DNA of 64,000 nucleotides. Origin: Candidatus Dormiibacterota bacterium (GTDB lineage Bacteria; Chloroflexota; Dormibacteria; Dormibacterales; Dormibacteraceae). Below, in pieces: positions 39,540 to 49,489 of the stretch. The stretch's first letter is position 1. Every line of letters begins with the position of its first letter. A program made the position numbers and the translations under genes. The DNA lies in assembly GCA_003139695.1 (NCBI GenBank), contig PLJM01000017.1, positions 1 to 64,000 on the forward strand, written 5' to 3'. The notes under the pieces were generated by a model that saw only the letters and a program-made list of their open reading frames with translations, had not been told where the DNA came from and did no database searches.

Positions 39540-40480
39540 GTGAAAGAGATCCGGGGATCAAGCCAGCCGTACACAAGGTCAACGAGCAGGTTGGCGATCA
39601 GGTACGAGAAGGCGGCCAGGAGCACGATCCCCTGCACGACTGTGTAATCGCGATTGAAGATCGATTCCACGGCCAGACGGCCCACCCCTGGCCAGGTGAA
39701 CACGGTCTCGGTCACGACCGCGCCCTCGATGATGCCTCCGATCTGCAGTCCGACGATGGTTACAACCGGGATCAGTGCGTTCTTGAGCGCGTGGATGAAG
39801 ACTACGCGCCGCCAGGGCGCTCCCTTGGCCCGTGCGGTGCGGATGTAGTCCTGGTTGAGGACCTCGATCATCGAGGACCGCGTGAAGCGCATGTTGATCG
39901 CGGCGCCGGCGGTGCCCAGCGCGATCGCCGGCAGGATCACATGCCGCAGATTCTCGAATGGGTCCTGATTGAAGGGCACGTAGCCGCCGAAGGGGAACAG
40001 CCGCAGCGTGACCGAGAGGAAGAAGATCAGCACGATCCCGATGAAGAAGTTCGGGATCGACACGCCGCCGACGGCGAGGCCGGTTGCCAGGTGGTCGGCG
40101 AGCGAGCCTCGCCGAACGGCGGCGATGGTGCCCAGCGGTATCGCGACGAGCAATGACCAGATGAGGGCGACCGCTCCGAGCTCCAACGTGGCCGGAAGGC
40201 GCTCGCCGATGGCGGTGGTAACCGGCTGGTGGGTGGTGATAGACCGCCCGAGGTCCCCGTGCACGATGTGCCCGAGCCAGATCAGGTACTGCACATAAAG
40301 CGGCTTGTCGAGTCCGAGCTGTTGGTGAATTGCCGCGATCGCCTGTGGGCTGCGGTCCTCTCCGAGGAGGATCAGGGCCGGGTCGCCAGGCGTGAGGTGG
40401 ATGAGCATGAACACGCCGATGGTCACCAGGAAGGCGACCGGCACCATCAGCACCAACCGGCGCAGGACGTATGTGGTCAT
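39536..40480 (-). CDS. Dipeptide-type ABC transporter permease (DppB-like)
   Basis: TYVLRRLVLMVPVAFLVTIGVFMLIHLTPGDPA; DYIRTARAKGAPWRRVVFIHALKNALIPV. Confidence 0.92.
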   Translation of the reverse strand: MTTYVLRRLVLMVPVAFLVTIGVFMLIHLTPGDPALILLGEDRSPQAIAAIHQQLGLDKPLYVQYLIWLGHIVHGDLGRSITTHQPVTTAIGERLPATLELGAVALIWSLLVAIPLGTIAAVRRGSLADHLATGLAVGGVSIPNFFIGIVLIFFLSVTLRLFPFGGYVPFNQDPFENLRHVILPAIALGTAGAAINMRFTRSSMIEVLNQDYIRTARAKGAPWRRVVFIHALKNALIPVVTIVGLQIGGIIEGAVVTETVFTWPGVGRLAVESIFNRDYTVVQGIVLLAAFSYLIANLLVDLVYGWLDPRISFT

Positions 40481-40537
40481 GCCGGGCTGCTCCGCAGCAT
40501 CAATTCAAGGGACGGAAGTGCGATTGTCTAGTGTGGG

Positions 40538-42049
40538 CTAGCCCTTCCAGACCGCTGCCATCCGGATCATCAGGTCGGGGTAGAGCGTGAATCCATGAAT
40601 CTTGTTGCTCGAGATCTGCGCGCTGACGCCGAAGACTGTGAAGACGTACGGCGCGTCGGCCACGATCTGTTTCTGGGCGTTGAGGTAGTCCTGCTTGCGC
40701 TTGTTCTGGTCGGTGCTCACGCGGGCGTCCTCGAGCCAGGCGTCGACCTGCGCGTTGCTGTACAGGCTGTCGTTGAAGTCGCCTTTGGTGTGCCACCACG
40801 CGTACGTGTTCCCGTCCGGGTCGAGCCTCCCCGACCAGTTCACGTTGCAGGCCTGGAACTGGTGATTGGCGCATTCCTGCACGTACGTGGCGAACTCCTC
40901 GGTCTGGATGTTCATCGTGATCCCAGCCGCGGCAAGCTCCGACTGGAGCAGCGCTGCCAGCTGCTGGTTGATCGGGTCTGACGTCGTCTTGTAGGTGAAG
41001 GTGAACCCGGTGGCGGTAGCTTTTGCTTTCGCAGCGTCAGCGTGGTCGTAGATCTTCTCGGTCGAATCGAAGGCCCAGCTGGAGGGCGGTATCGGTCCGT
41101 AGCCGACAACTCCGATGTTGAAGTTGATGTTCTTCAGGATCTCGTATCGGTCGGTCGCCAGCGCCACCGCCTGCCGCTTGGCCGGATCGTTGAAGGGTGG
41201 CGCTCCGGTGTTGAGCTCGAACCCGTTGAACCCGATGGCGGGGGTGTCGCGGTAGATGAAGCTGGAGTCTGATTTGATGCCCGCGACATCCTTCGGGGCG
41301 ATGGTGCGGGCGATGTCGATGTCGCCGGTCTTCAGGGCCGCCAGGATGGCGTTGACGTCGGGGATGGCCCGGTACGTGACACCGTCCAGGTAGGGAAGGC
41401 CAGGCTTCCAGTAGTTGGGATTCTTCTTCAGCGTCAGGTGGTCGTTGCGCTGCCACTCGACGAACTCAAATGGCCCACTGCCGGCACCGACCGGCGCCAG
41501 CGAGAAGTTCTGGCCGCCCTTCTGGACCGCCGCCATCGACAGCATCATTCCGGCGCGGTCGACCAGCGTCGCGAGCAGTGTGGCGTCTGGCTTCTTCAGA
41601 TGGAAGATGACGTGCGTGTCGTCGACCACCTCGACGCTGCTGACGCTGGCCAGGTCTGATTTTCGGCGAGAGGTCGAAGCCGTCAGGTAGCGCTGGATGT
41701 TGTCCTTCACGGACTGTGCGTTGAAGGCCGTCCCATCCTGGTACTTGACGCCGGACTGCAGCGTGAACTTGAGGTTCAAGGGGTCGGAGACGTCCCATGA
41801 CTTCACGAGACCGGGTGTGATCTTGAGCGACGGATCGATCGTGAACAGCGAGTCGTACATGTTGTAGAAGACCTCGCGCTCGACCAGCAGCGACGAGTCG
41901 AGCGGGTCGAGCGTGCGCAGCTCGCTCTCCAGGGCGATCGTGGCGGTCCCGCCGGCCTTCGGGGTGCCGCCAGACTGGCTCGTACCCCCGCTAGGTCCGC
42001 ACGCCGCCACCAAGACCAGTCCCGCGACCGCAACAGCAACCCATCTCAT
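40538..42049 (-). CDS. ABC transporter substrate-binding lipoprotein (SBP family 5)
   Basis: Lipobox GLVLVAACGPS; LRTLDPLDSSLLVEREVFYNMYDSLF. Confidence 0.9.
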   Translation of the reverse strand: MRWVAVAVAGLVLVAACGPSGGTSQSGGTPKAGGTATIALESELRTLDPLDSSLLVEREVFYNMYDSLFTIDPSLKITPGLVKSWDVSDPLNLKFTLQSGVKYQDGTAFNAQSVKDNIQRYLTASTSRRKSDLASVSSVEVVDDTHVIFHLKKPDATLLATLVDRAGMMLSMAAVQKGGQNFSLAPVGAGSGPFEFVEWQRNDHLTLKKNPNYWKPGLPYLDGVTYRAIPDVNAILAALKTGDIDIARTIAPKDVAGIKSDSSFIYRDTPAIGFNGFELNTGAPPFNDPAKRQAVALATDRYEILKNINFNIGVVGYGPIPPSSWAFDSTEKIYDHADAAKAKATATGFTFTYKTTSDPINQQLAALLQSELAAAGITMNIQTEEFATYVQECANHQFQACNVNWSGRLDPDGNTYAWWHTKGDFNDSLYSNAQVDAWLEDARVSTDQNKRKQDYLNAQKQIVADAPYVFTVFGVSAQISSNKIHGFTLYPDLMIRMAAVWKG

Positions 42050-42285
42050 TCCCTAGTCCCCCTAGCTGGCGTCGCGACTTCCCAAGCCGCCCGGTAGCTG
42101 TATTAGGAGGATAAGCCGAGCTGGTGTCAACTAACGAGATCCGATGGCCCCAACCGGGTGAAGGCTGGCGTGAAACGGTGGACCCAGCGGGGATGATCGC
42201 TCTCGCGTGCGCGCGTGAAGGGCGGCAAAAGCCGATCAGGATCGTGCACACCTTGGCGCGCCCTGCCCTGATATGCTCCCGCGTC

Positions 42286-42363
42286 GGTGCTGGGCTTCCT
42301 CTTGATAGCGCTCAGCCCGATCTAACGCGGAGGTGGGTGGTTCCGAATCCTCCGCGGCCCACC
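42286..42363 (+). other. tRNA-like pseudogene candidate / structured intergenic RNA
   Basis: D-arm-like GATAGCGCTCAGC, hairpin GCGGAGG/CCTCCGC (42327-42333/42349-42355), possible degenerate acceptor GGTG(CT)GGGC / GCCCACC. No valid full cloverleaf could be drawn. Confidence 0.2.
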
Positions 42364-42595
42364 GATCGGGAGTCGAACCCCTCCCATGGCCGCTTTAGTC
42401 ACGGGATCGCCGCCGGCCCAGCCAGCAAGCTTGCAGGAAACCGGAAACGGTCAACGGTCTGAAGCATTTCCGGTCCCGGTATGAGCAACCAAGTTCGAAG
42501 AGCGTCCACTAAGGGGAGCCAAAACTGGACTCGAATTGGCGCAAGAGAGAGGCGCGCACTCATCGCGTGGCTCTGCCTTCTGCCCTCGTGGCAGG

Positions 42596-44026
42596 CTACG
42601 GCCCGAGGAGGTAGCCAAGGCGACGCGGCAGATGTGCGACGGCCGACGCCAATGGATTTGGCCGGCGTCCTCGCTCCTCGGCGGTGTCGTACGCGATGAT
42701 CGCGCGGCGCACCATGGCCGCACCGAGCGAGCGCAGTGGCTCGGGCGGGAACAGCCGCGACCGGGCATTGACCATCGGTAGCCGAACCAGGTCCGAGTTG
42801 GCACCGACCGCCAGATCGGCGAGCACTCTGCCGGCGAGATGCGAAGGCGCGACGCCGTTGCCTGTGTAGCCGAGGGCATAGTGCACATTCCCCGGCTCGA
42901 GCGTGCCGAAGGTAGGCAGGTGGGTCGGCGAGACGTCTATCGGTCCGCCCCACGCATCTTCAATCGGGACCTCGGACCAACTCGGAAAGAACAGTCGGAA
43001 GCCCTCGGCCGCCTCCCGAACCGCGCGAGTGTCGTGCGTGAACGAATCGCCGATGCGTGGCGCCGCGCGACCGCCGCCACCGCCGAAGGCGATCCGTCCG
43101 TCGCGCGTCGTGCGGAAGTAGCGCAGCGATTGGCGAAGGTCGCTGATCAGCTCACCTCCGGTCCAGCCGATCGCGGCCAGCTTCTCTGGTGCCGGCGCGG
43201 AGAGAACGATGTACGTGCTCCACGCCGCCACGCGGCGCGCCAGTTGGGGCCAAGCCGTGGCCCACGCGTTCACGGCAAGGACGGCATGTCCCGCGCGAAC
43301 GGTGCCGCGATCCGTCACAGCCTCAGGGCCCGCGTTCAAGCGGATAACCTTGGTGCCTTCGTGAATCGTCACGCCCATCTCGAGCACGACGCGCCGCAGG
43401 CCGCGCGCCAGGGTCGCAGGCTGGACAGACGCGCCGTCCTGCATGAAGACCCCACTTCGGAACGCCGGGGATGCGCAGCGTGCCCGTACTTCTTCGCGCG
43501 TGAGGGCACGCATTTCTTCTGGCGCGCCGGCATCGGCCGCAGCCCGCACCATGTGTTCGCACACGAGCTCATGTCGAGGTCCCGTGGCGGCGAACACGTA
43601 GCCCGAACGCCTGAACCAGGCGTCGACTCCGTGTCGATCGCAGAACTGGCCGATGCCGGTGATCGAATTCGATATCTCGCGGCATGCGCGCACCGCGGCG
43701 TCGGCGCCATACAGGTGCACCAGGCCGTGGAGCTCGTCCCACCAACCGCTTGCGAAGCCGCCGTTGCGCCCGCTCGGCCCGCCACCGCAGATGTCCTGCT
43801 CGAGCACCACTACACCGAGCTCTGGCCGGAGTTCCTTAAGGAAGTAGGCCGTCCACAGCCCCGTGAACCCGCCCCCGACGATGACAACGTCTGCAGTCGC
43901 GTTCCCAGTAAGGGGCGGGCATGGCGCCGCATCTTCAGACGCCAATGCTTCACGCAGCCACCAGCTGCGCTGCGCGCCTGGAGTCAGCGCGTGCCCGGTG
44001 AGCTTGAGCTCGGAAGCGGTCTGCAT
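42596..44026 (-). CDS. FAD-dependent amine/amino acid oxidoreductase (DAO family)
   Basis: Rossmann DVVIVGGGFTGLWTAYFLKE; ALGYTGNGVAPSHLAGRVLADL. Confidence 0.88.
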   Translation of the reverse strand: MQTASELKLTGHALTPGAQRSWWLREALASEDAAPCPPLTGNATADVVIVGGGFTGLWTAYFLKELRPELGVVVLEQDICGGGPSGRNGGFASGWWDELHGLVHLYGADAAVRACREISNSITGIGQFCDRHGVDAWFRRSGYVFAATGPRHELVCEHMVRAAADAGAPEEMRALTREEVRARCASPAFRSGVFMQDGASVQPATLARGLRRVVLEMGVTIHEGTKVIRLNAGPEAVTDRGTVRAGHAVLAVNAWATAWPQLARRVAAWSTYIVLSAPAPEKLAAIGWTGGELISDLRQSLRYFRTTRDGRIAFGGGGGRAAPRIGDSFTHDTRAVREAAEGFRLFFPSWSEVPIEDAWGGPIDVSPTHLPTFGTLEPGNVHYALGYTGNGVAPSHLAGRVLADLAVGANSDLVRLPMVNARSRLFPPEPLRSLGAAMVRRAIIAYDTAEERGRRPNPLASAVAHLPRRLGYLLGP

Positions 44027-44098
44027 TCAGACCTATTTTGTCGGACCGCGCACAAGCATCGAGCCTCGAAGGGATCACCATTGACGTTGGTGATTCGA

Positions 44099-44431
44099 AT
44101 GGTGGTGTGCGTTCCCGTCACGACGGAAGGGCTGATCGACCCACGCTGGGGTCGCGCGGATCGGGTGGCGATCACGGAGGTGAGCGCCGAAGGGATCGGA
44201 TCCTGGCAGGAGTACCAGGTCGGGTGGGACGCCCTCCACGATGCGGGAACCGAAGGCTCCCACCACGCGCGGGTGGCCCGTTTCCTCAAGGAGCACCACG
44301 TCGAGGCGGTGCTGGCGGACCACATGGGTCCGCCCATGGTGCACATGCTGGAGCGAATGGGAGTCAAGGTCGTGCTTGGAGCGATGGGCAACGCACGGGA
44401 GGCCGCGATCGGGACGTATCCGACTGTTTGA
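44099..44431 (+). CDS. NifX/NifB-type dinitrogenase iron-molybdenum cofactor biosynthesis domain protein
   Basis: VVCVPVTTEGLIDPRWGRADRVAI...HVEAVLADHMGPPMVHMLERMGVKVVLG. Confidence 0.7.
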   Translation: MVVCVPVTTEGLIDPRWGRADRVAITEVSAEGIGSWQEYQVGWDALHDAGTEGSHHARVARFLKEHHVEAVLADHMGPPMVHMLERMGVKVVLGAMGNAREAAIGTYPTV

Positions 44432-44453
44432 CCGGACGGTTAGACTACCGCCG

Positions 44454-45089
44454 ATGCCTAAGAACGCCCCTTTAGCCGCACCTGCCGGCGCCCCGGATCG
44501 CAGGGTCGACTTGATCCGAACCGCTTACCGGCTGTTTAGCGAGAAGGGCGTGCATCGGGTGCCGCTGGACGAGATCGCGGCCGGGGCCGGCCTCAGCAAG
44601 GGCCTGGTGCTCTACTACTTCAAGACCAAGGAGAACCTGGTCCTGGCCACCATGCGTTGGGCGCTGGACATCACCGCGGAAAGGGTCCGGCAGGCGATGG
44701 CGAAAGCCTCCACGCCAAACGGCAAAGTGCTCGCCATGATCGACGGGATCTGGTCCGGCGCGAAGACCAACCGCCGCTTCTATCTCCTCTATCTCGATCT
44801 CGCCGGCCACGCGGCCCGGGTCCGGCACTTCACCGAGCTCAGCGCCACGTTCCATGCAGTCGTCAACGCTCTATACGTCGAGGTCATCGCTCAGGGCGTC
44901 GCGGAGGGGGCATTCGCGGTCGCGGATCCTGAGGAGGGAGCGGTGGCGTTGCGGGCGATCATCGACGGGCTCTTTCTGCAGTGGCTGCAGGAGGCCGACT
45001 GGGAGCGGCTTCATCCCTGGTACCGCGACACCTGCAAGCGCACGGCGGTGGCCTACCTAGCCCGGACCCCAGGCTCCCCGGCCGCCTGA
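44454..45089 (+). CDS. TetR/AcrR family transcriptional regulator
   Basis: AYRLFSEKGVHRVPLDEIAAGAGLSKGLVLYYFKTKENLVL. Confidence 0.92.
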   Translation: MPKNAPLAAPAGAPDRRVDLIRTAYRLFSEKGVHRVPLDEIAAGAGLSKGLVLYYFKTKENLVLATMRWALDITAERVRQAMAKASTPNGKVLAMIDGIWSGAKTNRRFYLLYLDLAGHAARVRHFTELSATFHAVVNALYVEVIAQGVAEGAFAVADPEEGAVALRAIIDGLFLQWLQEADWERLHPWYRDTCKRTAVAYLARTPGSPAA

Positions 45090-45128
45090 GCAGCACTTCC
45101 TAGGCGCGCCCTTCCGGCCGTTACCTAT

Positions 45129-45156
45129 TGACTTGACTGACCGGTCAGTCTAAGAT
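45129..45156 (+). promoter_or_regulatory. bcr operon promoter with TetR-type operator filling the -35/-10 spacer
   Basis: TTGACT (45129-45134), perfect 16-bp palindrome GACTGACCGGTCAGTC (45135-45150), TAAGAT (45151-45156), ATG at 45163. Confidence 0.7.
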
Positions 45157-45162
45157 CTGCCC

Positions 45163-46332
45163 ATGGCGGTCCAGGTGCGGCCCGCGTTCGAAGCGATCCT
45201 CGAGCAGTGCTCAGAGCTGGCGGAGGACGTCACCTACCCGAGCGTCAAACGTTGGCGCGAGGACCACCCGGGCGGCCATGCGGTCGGCCATTTTCAGGTT
45301 TACTTCCCGGAGGAGCTCATCCACGCCGCCGGGATGCTGCCGGTCACGCTGATGGGCGCGGGCTCACGGCTCGAAGCCAAGCAGGCCGACTCTCACATCG
45401 GCTCATTCATCTGCTCCATCTGCCGCACCTCCCTCGAGCTCGGTTTCAGCGGTCGGGTCGGCTTCCTGGATGCCTTTTACACGACCCCGATCTGCGATGT
45501 GGCGCGCAACCTCGCCGGCATCTGGGGACGCAACTTCAAGGGTATGACGGCGGAGATCCTCTACTTGCCGCAGAACGCGAATGCCAAGCAGGCGGTGCCG
45601 TACCTGCGGGACGAATACGCACGTGTTCTGGCCGAGTTGGAGCGGATTTCCGGCCGGCCCATCGAGGAGGCCGACCTGCGGCGCAGCATTGGCGTCTACA
45701 ACGAGAACCGGCGGCTGTTACGTGAGTTGTACCGCTACAAGAGGGAGACGCCGTGGCTCCTTTCCACCACAGAGGCCTACGTCCTGGCCAAGGTGGGAAC
45801 CGTGATGCCTCGGGAGGTTCACAACGAGATCCTTCGTTCGGCGCTGGCCGAAATTCCGAACCGGGAAGCGCGTCGCCAGGACCGGGTCCGAGTGGTATTC
45901 GAGGGAGGCTTCTGCGAGCAACCTCCGCTTGACATGCTGCAGCTGATCGAGGAGGCCTGTTACATCGTCGATGACGACCTCCTGATCGGGATGCGCTGGA
46001 TCACCGACGACGTCCCCGAGACCGGCGACCCGCTGTATGCGTTGGCGGAGAGCTACTTCGAGCGCTCGACCTACAGCTGCGTGCAGCACGATGACCGCAA
46101 GCCCAAGGAGGAGATGCTGCTGCGCAGAGTCGAGGAGTCCGGCGCTCAAGCGGTGATCCTGGCCGCGGCAAAGATGTGCGAACCCGGGCTGGACGAGCAG
46201 GTCGCGTACCAGAAGACCCTCGAGGCGAAGCAGATCCCGTTCCTTCTTCTTGACTTCGAGGAGAAGATGACCGCTTTCGAACGCATGCGGATGGAGGTCG
46301 AGACCTTCGTGGAATCGATCCTGTTCGACTGA
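45163..46332 (+). CDS. bcrC: Benzoyl-CoA reductase (class I) subunit C / 2-hydroxyacyl-CoA dehydratase family
   Basis: PGGHAVGHFQVYFPEELIHAAGMLPVTLMGAG; Cys positions SFICSICRTSLELG and TTPICDVARN. Confidence 0.8.
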   Translation: MAVQVRPAFEAILEQCSELAEDVTYPSVKRWREDHPGGHAVGHFQVYFPEELIHAAGMLPVTLMGAGSRLEAKQADSHIGSFICSICRTSLELGFSGRVGFLDAFYTTPICDVARNLAGIWGRNFKGMTAEILYLPQNANAKQAVPYLRDEYARVLAELERISGRPIEEADLRRSIGVYNENRRLLRELYRYKRETPWLLSTTEAYVLAKVGTVMPREVHNEILRSALAEIPNREARRQDRVRVVFEGGFCEQPPLDMLQLIEEACYIVDDDLLIGMRWITDDVPETGDPLYALAESYFERSTYSCVQHDDRKPKEEMLLRRVEESGAQAVILAAAKMCEPGLDEQVAYQKTLEAKQIPFLLLDFEEKMTAFERMRMEVETFVESILFD

Positions 46333-46336
46333 AGGA

Positions 46337-47677
46337 ATGGTGAGCCAAATGCCCGAAATGTCCGTCACACAAGCTCCGGCGCCGCAAAAGGAAGGCGAGC
46401 TGGTCGGCCGAGGCCGGCGCGACGGCAATCGCCTCTTCAAGGAGTGGTATGCGGAGCTCGACGCGGCGGCCGAGTCCGGCGACCCCTCCGCCTACGTGTT
46501 CGTCATGGGCTCGGCGGCCGAGGTCCTCAAGGCTTTCGACCTGAACCTTGTCTTCCCGGAGATCAACTCGCTCCAGATGGCCGTCCGGAAGGTCTCTCTC
46601 GAGTACCTGAACAAGGCCGAGGACTACGGCTACTCGACCGATGTCTGCGGCTACGTCAAGGCCGACGTCGGGATGCATCTCGACGGTCGCAAGCATCCAA
46701 ATGGGCGTATCCCGAAGCCTTCGATCGTGGTCGCCACCAACATGTGCAACACCTACGTCAAGTGGGTTGAGATCTGGCAGCGGATGTATGGCTGCAAGGT
46801 CTTCGTCCTGGACATCCCCGGCCAGCGGGGCATCGGCTGGAGCACCGAGCCTGGCAGCGAGCAGTTCGAGAATGACCGCCGATACGTCCAGAGCCAGTTG
46901 GAGGAGTTGATCGAAGCCTGCGTGGCGGTCACGGGCAAGCCGTTCAAGATCGAGCGCCTGCAGGAGAACCTCGCACACGTCAACCGGATGGCCGCCGATT
47001 GGAGCGCCGTGCTCAAGCTCAACCAGAACATCCCCGCGCCCTTCAACGCAATGGCCGACGGTCTTACCTACATGGGCGTGCTCAGCGCTTATCGAGGCAC
47101 CGAGACCGGGGCTCGCTACATGGCCGAGCTGCGTGAGGAGATGGAGCACAAGGTTCGGCTCGGGCTGGGCACCATCGCCGAGGAGCGCTTCCGCCTTCAC
47201 GGCGTCGGCCCCGCCTGCTACTCCTACTTCAGGCGCTTCCTCGAGTTGTTCCAGGACTGGGGTGCGGTCTACGTCAACTCGGAATACCTCGCCTACGCGG
47301 GGGGTGGGCTCGACCTGGGGATCCAGTTCGACGTCGAGCGGCCTTTGGAGAGCCTTGCCGAGCAGCTGCTGATCACGGGTCGGCGCTCGATGTCGAACAT
47401 GTTCTTCAGCCAGGACCAGCTCGCCGATACCGTCCGCGACTGGAAATCGGACGGCATCGTCTATCACTCAGTGAAAAGCTGCCGGACCGTCAGCACGGGA
47501 ATGGCCGACAGCCGCGAGTACCTGACCCGCATCAAGGATGTCCCTGCTCTCTTCGTCGAATCCGACCTGGTCGACCCGCGGCTCTGGTCGGAGGCCCAGT
47601 TCAAGAACCGGATCGACGCCTTTTTCGAGGCGCTCGGTGCACGTAAAGCGGCCGCCCTGGTGGCGGCGAAGGGGTGA
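46337..47677 (+). CDS. bcrB: Benzoyl-CoA reductase (class I) subunit B
   Basis: [71 protein letters not shown]. Confidence 0.82.
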   Translation: MVSQMPEMSVTQAPAPQKEGELVGRGRRDGNRLFKEWYAELDAAAESGDPSAYVFVMGSAAEVLKAFDLNLVFPEINSLQMAVRKVSLEYLNKAEDYGYSTDVCGYVKADVGMHLDGRKHPNGRIPKPSIVVATNMCNTYVKWVEIWQRMYGCKVFVLDIPGQRGIGWSTEPGSEQFENDRRYVQSQLEELIEACVAVTGKPFKIERLQENLAHVNRMAADWSAVLKLNQNIPAPFNAMADGLTYMGVLSAYRGTETGARYMAELREEMEHKVRLGLGTIAEERFRLHGVGPACYSYFRRFLELFQDWGAVYVNSEYLAYAGGGLDLGIQFDVERPLESLAEQLLITGRRSMSNMFFSQDQLADTVRDWKSDGIVYHSVKSCRTVSTGMADSREYLTRIKDVPALFVESDLVDPRLWSEAQFKNRIDAFFEALGARKAAALVAAKG

Positions 47678-47681
47678 ACCA

Positions 47682-48644
47682 ATGCTCGTAGGAGGAGTTG
47701 ACGTCGGCTCCACTCAGACCAAGGCGGTGGTCATGGACGACCGGCGCCGAGTGCTGGGCCGGTCGCTGATCGACACCGGCGGCATCGTCACCGCCGCCGC
47801 CGAGAACGCGTTCCAGCTGGCGGTCGCGGACGCCGGCGTCGAGCGCTCCGATGTGGTGTATGTGGTCGGCACCGGCTACGGCCGCTACAGGGTTACCTTC
47901 GGCGACACGCAGGTCACCGAGATCAGCTGTCACGCTCGCGGTGGCCAGTACCTATTTCCGAAAACTCGCACCGTCCTCGACATCGGCGGCCAGGACACGA
48001 AGGCGATCAAGATCGGGCCGGAGGGCCAGGTCCTCGACTTCTCGATGAACGACAAGTGCGCCGCCGGCACAGGTCGGTTCCTCGGTGCCGCCGCCATGGC
48101 GCTCGACATCCCGCTCGGCGAGTTGGGTGCGCTGGCGCTGGCGGCGAAGAACCCGGTCAAGATCACGACCACCTGCACCGTCTTCGCCGAGACAGAGATC
48201 ATCAACTGGCTCGCGCGCGGCAAGAAGGTCGAGGACGTCCTTATGGGAGTCCACCAGGCAATCGCGACGCGCAGCATCTCGCTCCTGCGAAGGGTCGGAG
48301 TCGAAGATGAGCTCACCTTCACCGGCGGCGTCACGCGAAACATTGCGATGGTCCAAATCCTCGGAGAGATGCTCGAGACCCACCTGAACGTCAGTGAGGA
48401 GGCGCACTACATGGGCGCCATCGGCGCATCGCTCTTTGCGCTCGAGAAAGCGATGACGGGAGCCGCCGGCGCCGTCGAGGCGATGACGGTCGGCGCCCGG
48501 CTCGACTCCACCCGAGCAGCAGCGGGCGACTGCGAGGTCTGCCCCGAGCTACCCGATCGCAAGTTCGGTGACGCACAGGAACGGCTGGCCAAGCCTTCTG
48601 AGCTGATCCAGATCGGCCGGATGCGAGAGGGGGTGAAGTCGTGA
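47682..48644 (+). CDS. bcrA: Benzoyl-CoA reductase ATPase subunit (BcrA/BadF family)
   Basis: [41 protein letters not shown] (ASKHA BcrA/D family). Confidence 0.8.
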   Translation: MLVGGVDVGSTQTKAVVMDDRRRVLGRSLIDTGGIVTAAAENAFQLAVADAGVERSDVVYVVGTGYGRYRVTFGDTQVTEISCHARGGQYLFPKTRTVLDIGGQDTKAIKIGPEGQVLDFSMNDKCAAGTGRFLGAAAMALDIPLGELGALALAAKNPVKITTTCTVFAETEIINWLARGKKVEDVLMGVHQAIATRSISLLRRVGVEDELTFTGGVTRNIAMVQILGEMLETHLNVSEEAHYMGAIGASLFALEKAMTGAAGAVEAMTVGARLDSTRAAAGDCEVCPELPDRKFGDAQERLAKPSELIQIGRMREGVKS

Positions 48645-49489
48645 TCATGGTTGTCGGCATCGACGTCGGCGCGACTTACACCAAGGCGTTCGCGCTCGAT
48701 GAGGATAAGAACGTCATCGGCCGCTCAATGGTCAAGACCGGCTTCAACCTGGCAGGAGCCGCAGAGCGAGGTTACGCGGAGGTTCTCACCTCGGCGGGTC
48801 TCGCTGAAGAGGAGGTCGACTACGTCGCCTCGACCGGCTACGGGCGCTATGTCGTACCCATGCGGGATCTTCAGATCACAGAGCTGACGTGTCACGCCAA
48901 AGGCGCGTGGCACCAGTTTCCGCAAACGAGGACGGTGCTCGACGTCGGCGGTCAGACGGTCAAGGCGATCAAGCTCGACGAGCGCGGCAAGGTTCGCTCA
49001 TTCCGCCTCAACGACAAGTGCGCTGCCGGTACCGGCGCGTTCCTCGAGAAGACCGCCCGCTACATGGGGCTCGACCCCGCCGAGATCGGCTCACTGGCGA
49101 TGGTCTCCAAAGAGCCGGTAACGATCTCGAGCGTCTGCGCCGTCTTCGCCGAGTCCGAGGTCATCAACCACCTCACCAGCGGCACCAGGCCGGAGGACAT
49201 CATGTACGGCGCCGTGCTTTCGCTGGCCGGCCGCGCGCACCAATTGATGAAGCGCGTCGGAATGGAGCCCGAGTTCACCTTCTGCGGCGGGATGAGCCGC
49301 AACGAAGCCTTCGTCAAGGCAATCAAGCACGAGCTGAAAGCTCCCGTCAACGTCCCCGACGGGGATATGGGGCATTTCAACGGTGCCCTGGGTGCCGGCT
49401 TGCTCGCCCTCGACCGGGTGCGCAAGCTGCAGGCGGCCGGGGAATGGACAAATCGCAGCCATAGAGCTGTACAAGGAGTTTCCGCATGA
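48641..49489 (+). CDS. bcrD: Benzoyl-CoA reductase ATPase subunit (BcrD/BadG family)
   Basis: [50 protein letters not shown]; paralog of the preceding gene. Confidence 0.8.
   Translation: MIMVVGIDVGATYTKAFALDEDKNVIGRSMVKTGFNLAGAAERGYAEVLTSAGLAEEEVDYVASTGYGRYVVPMRDLQITELTCHAKGAWHQFPQTRTVLDVGGQTVKAIKLDERGKVRSFRLNDKCAAGTGAFLEKTARYMGLDPAEIGSLAMVSKEPVTISSVCAVFAESEVINHLTSGTRPEDIMYGAVLSLAGRAHQLMKRVGMEPEFTFCGGMSRNEAFVKAIKHELKAPVNVPDGDMGHFNGALGAGLLALDRVRKLQAAGEWTNRSHRAVQGVSA

Noticed and set aside
46001-47467. 488-aa antisense ORF opposite bcrB
   Set aside because: Shadow ORF; bcrB on the plus strand has clear family motifs and operon context.
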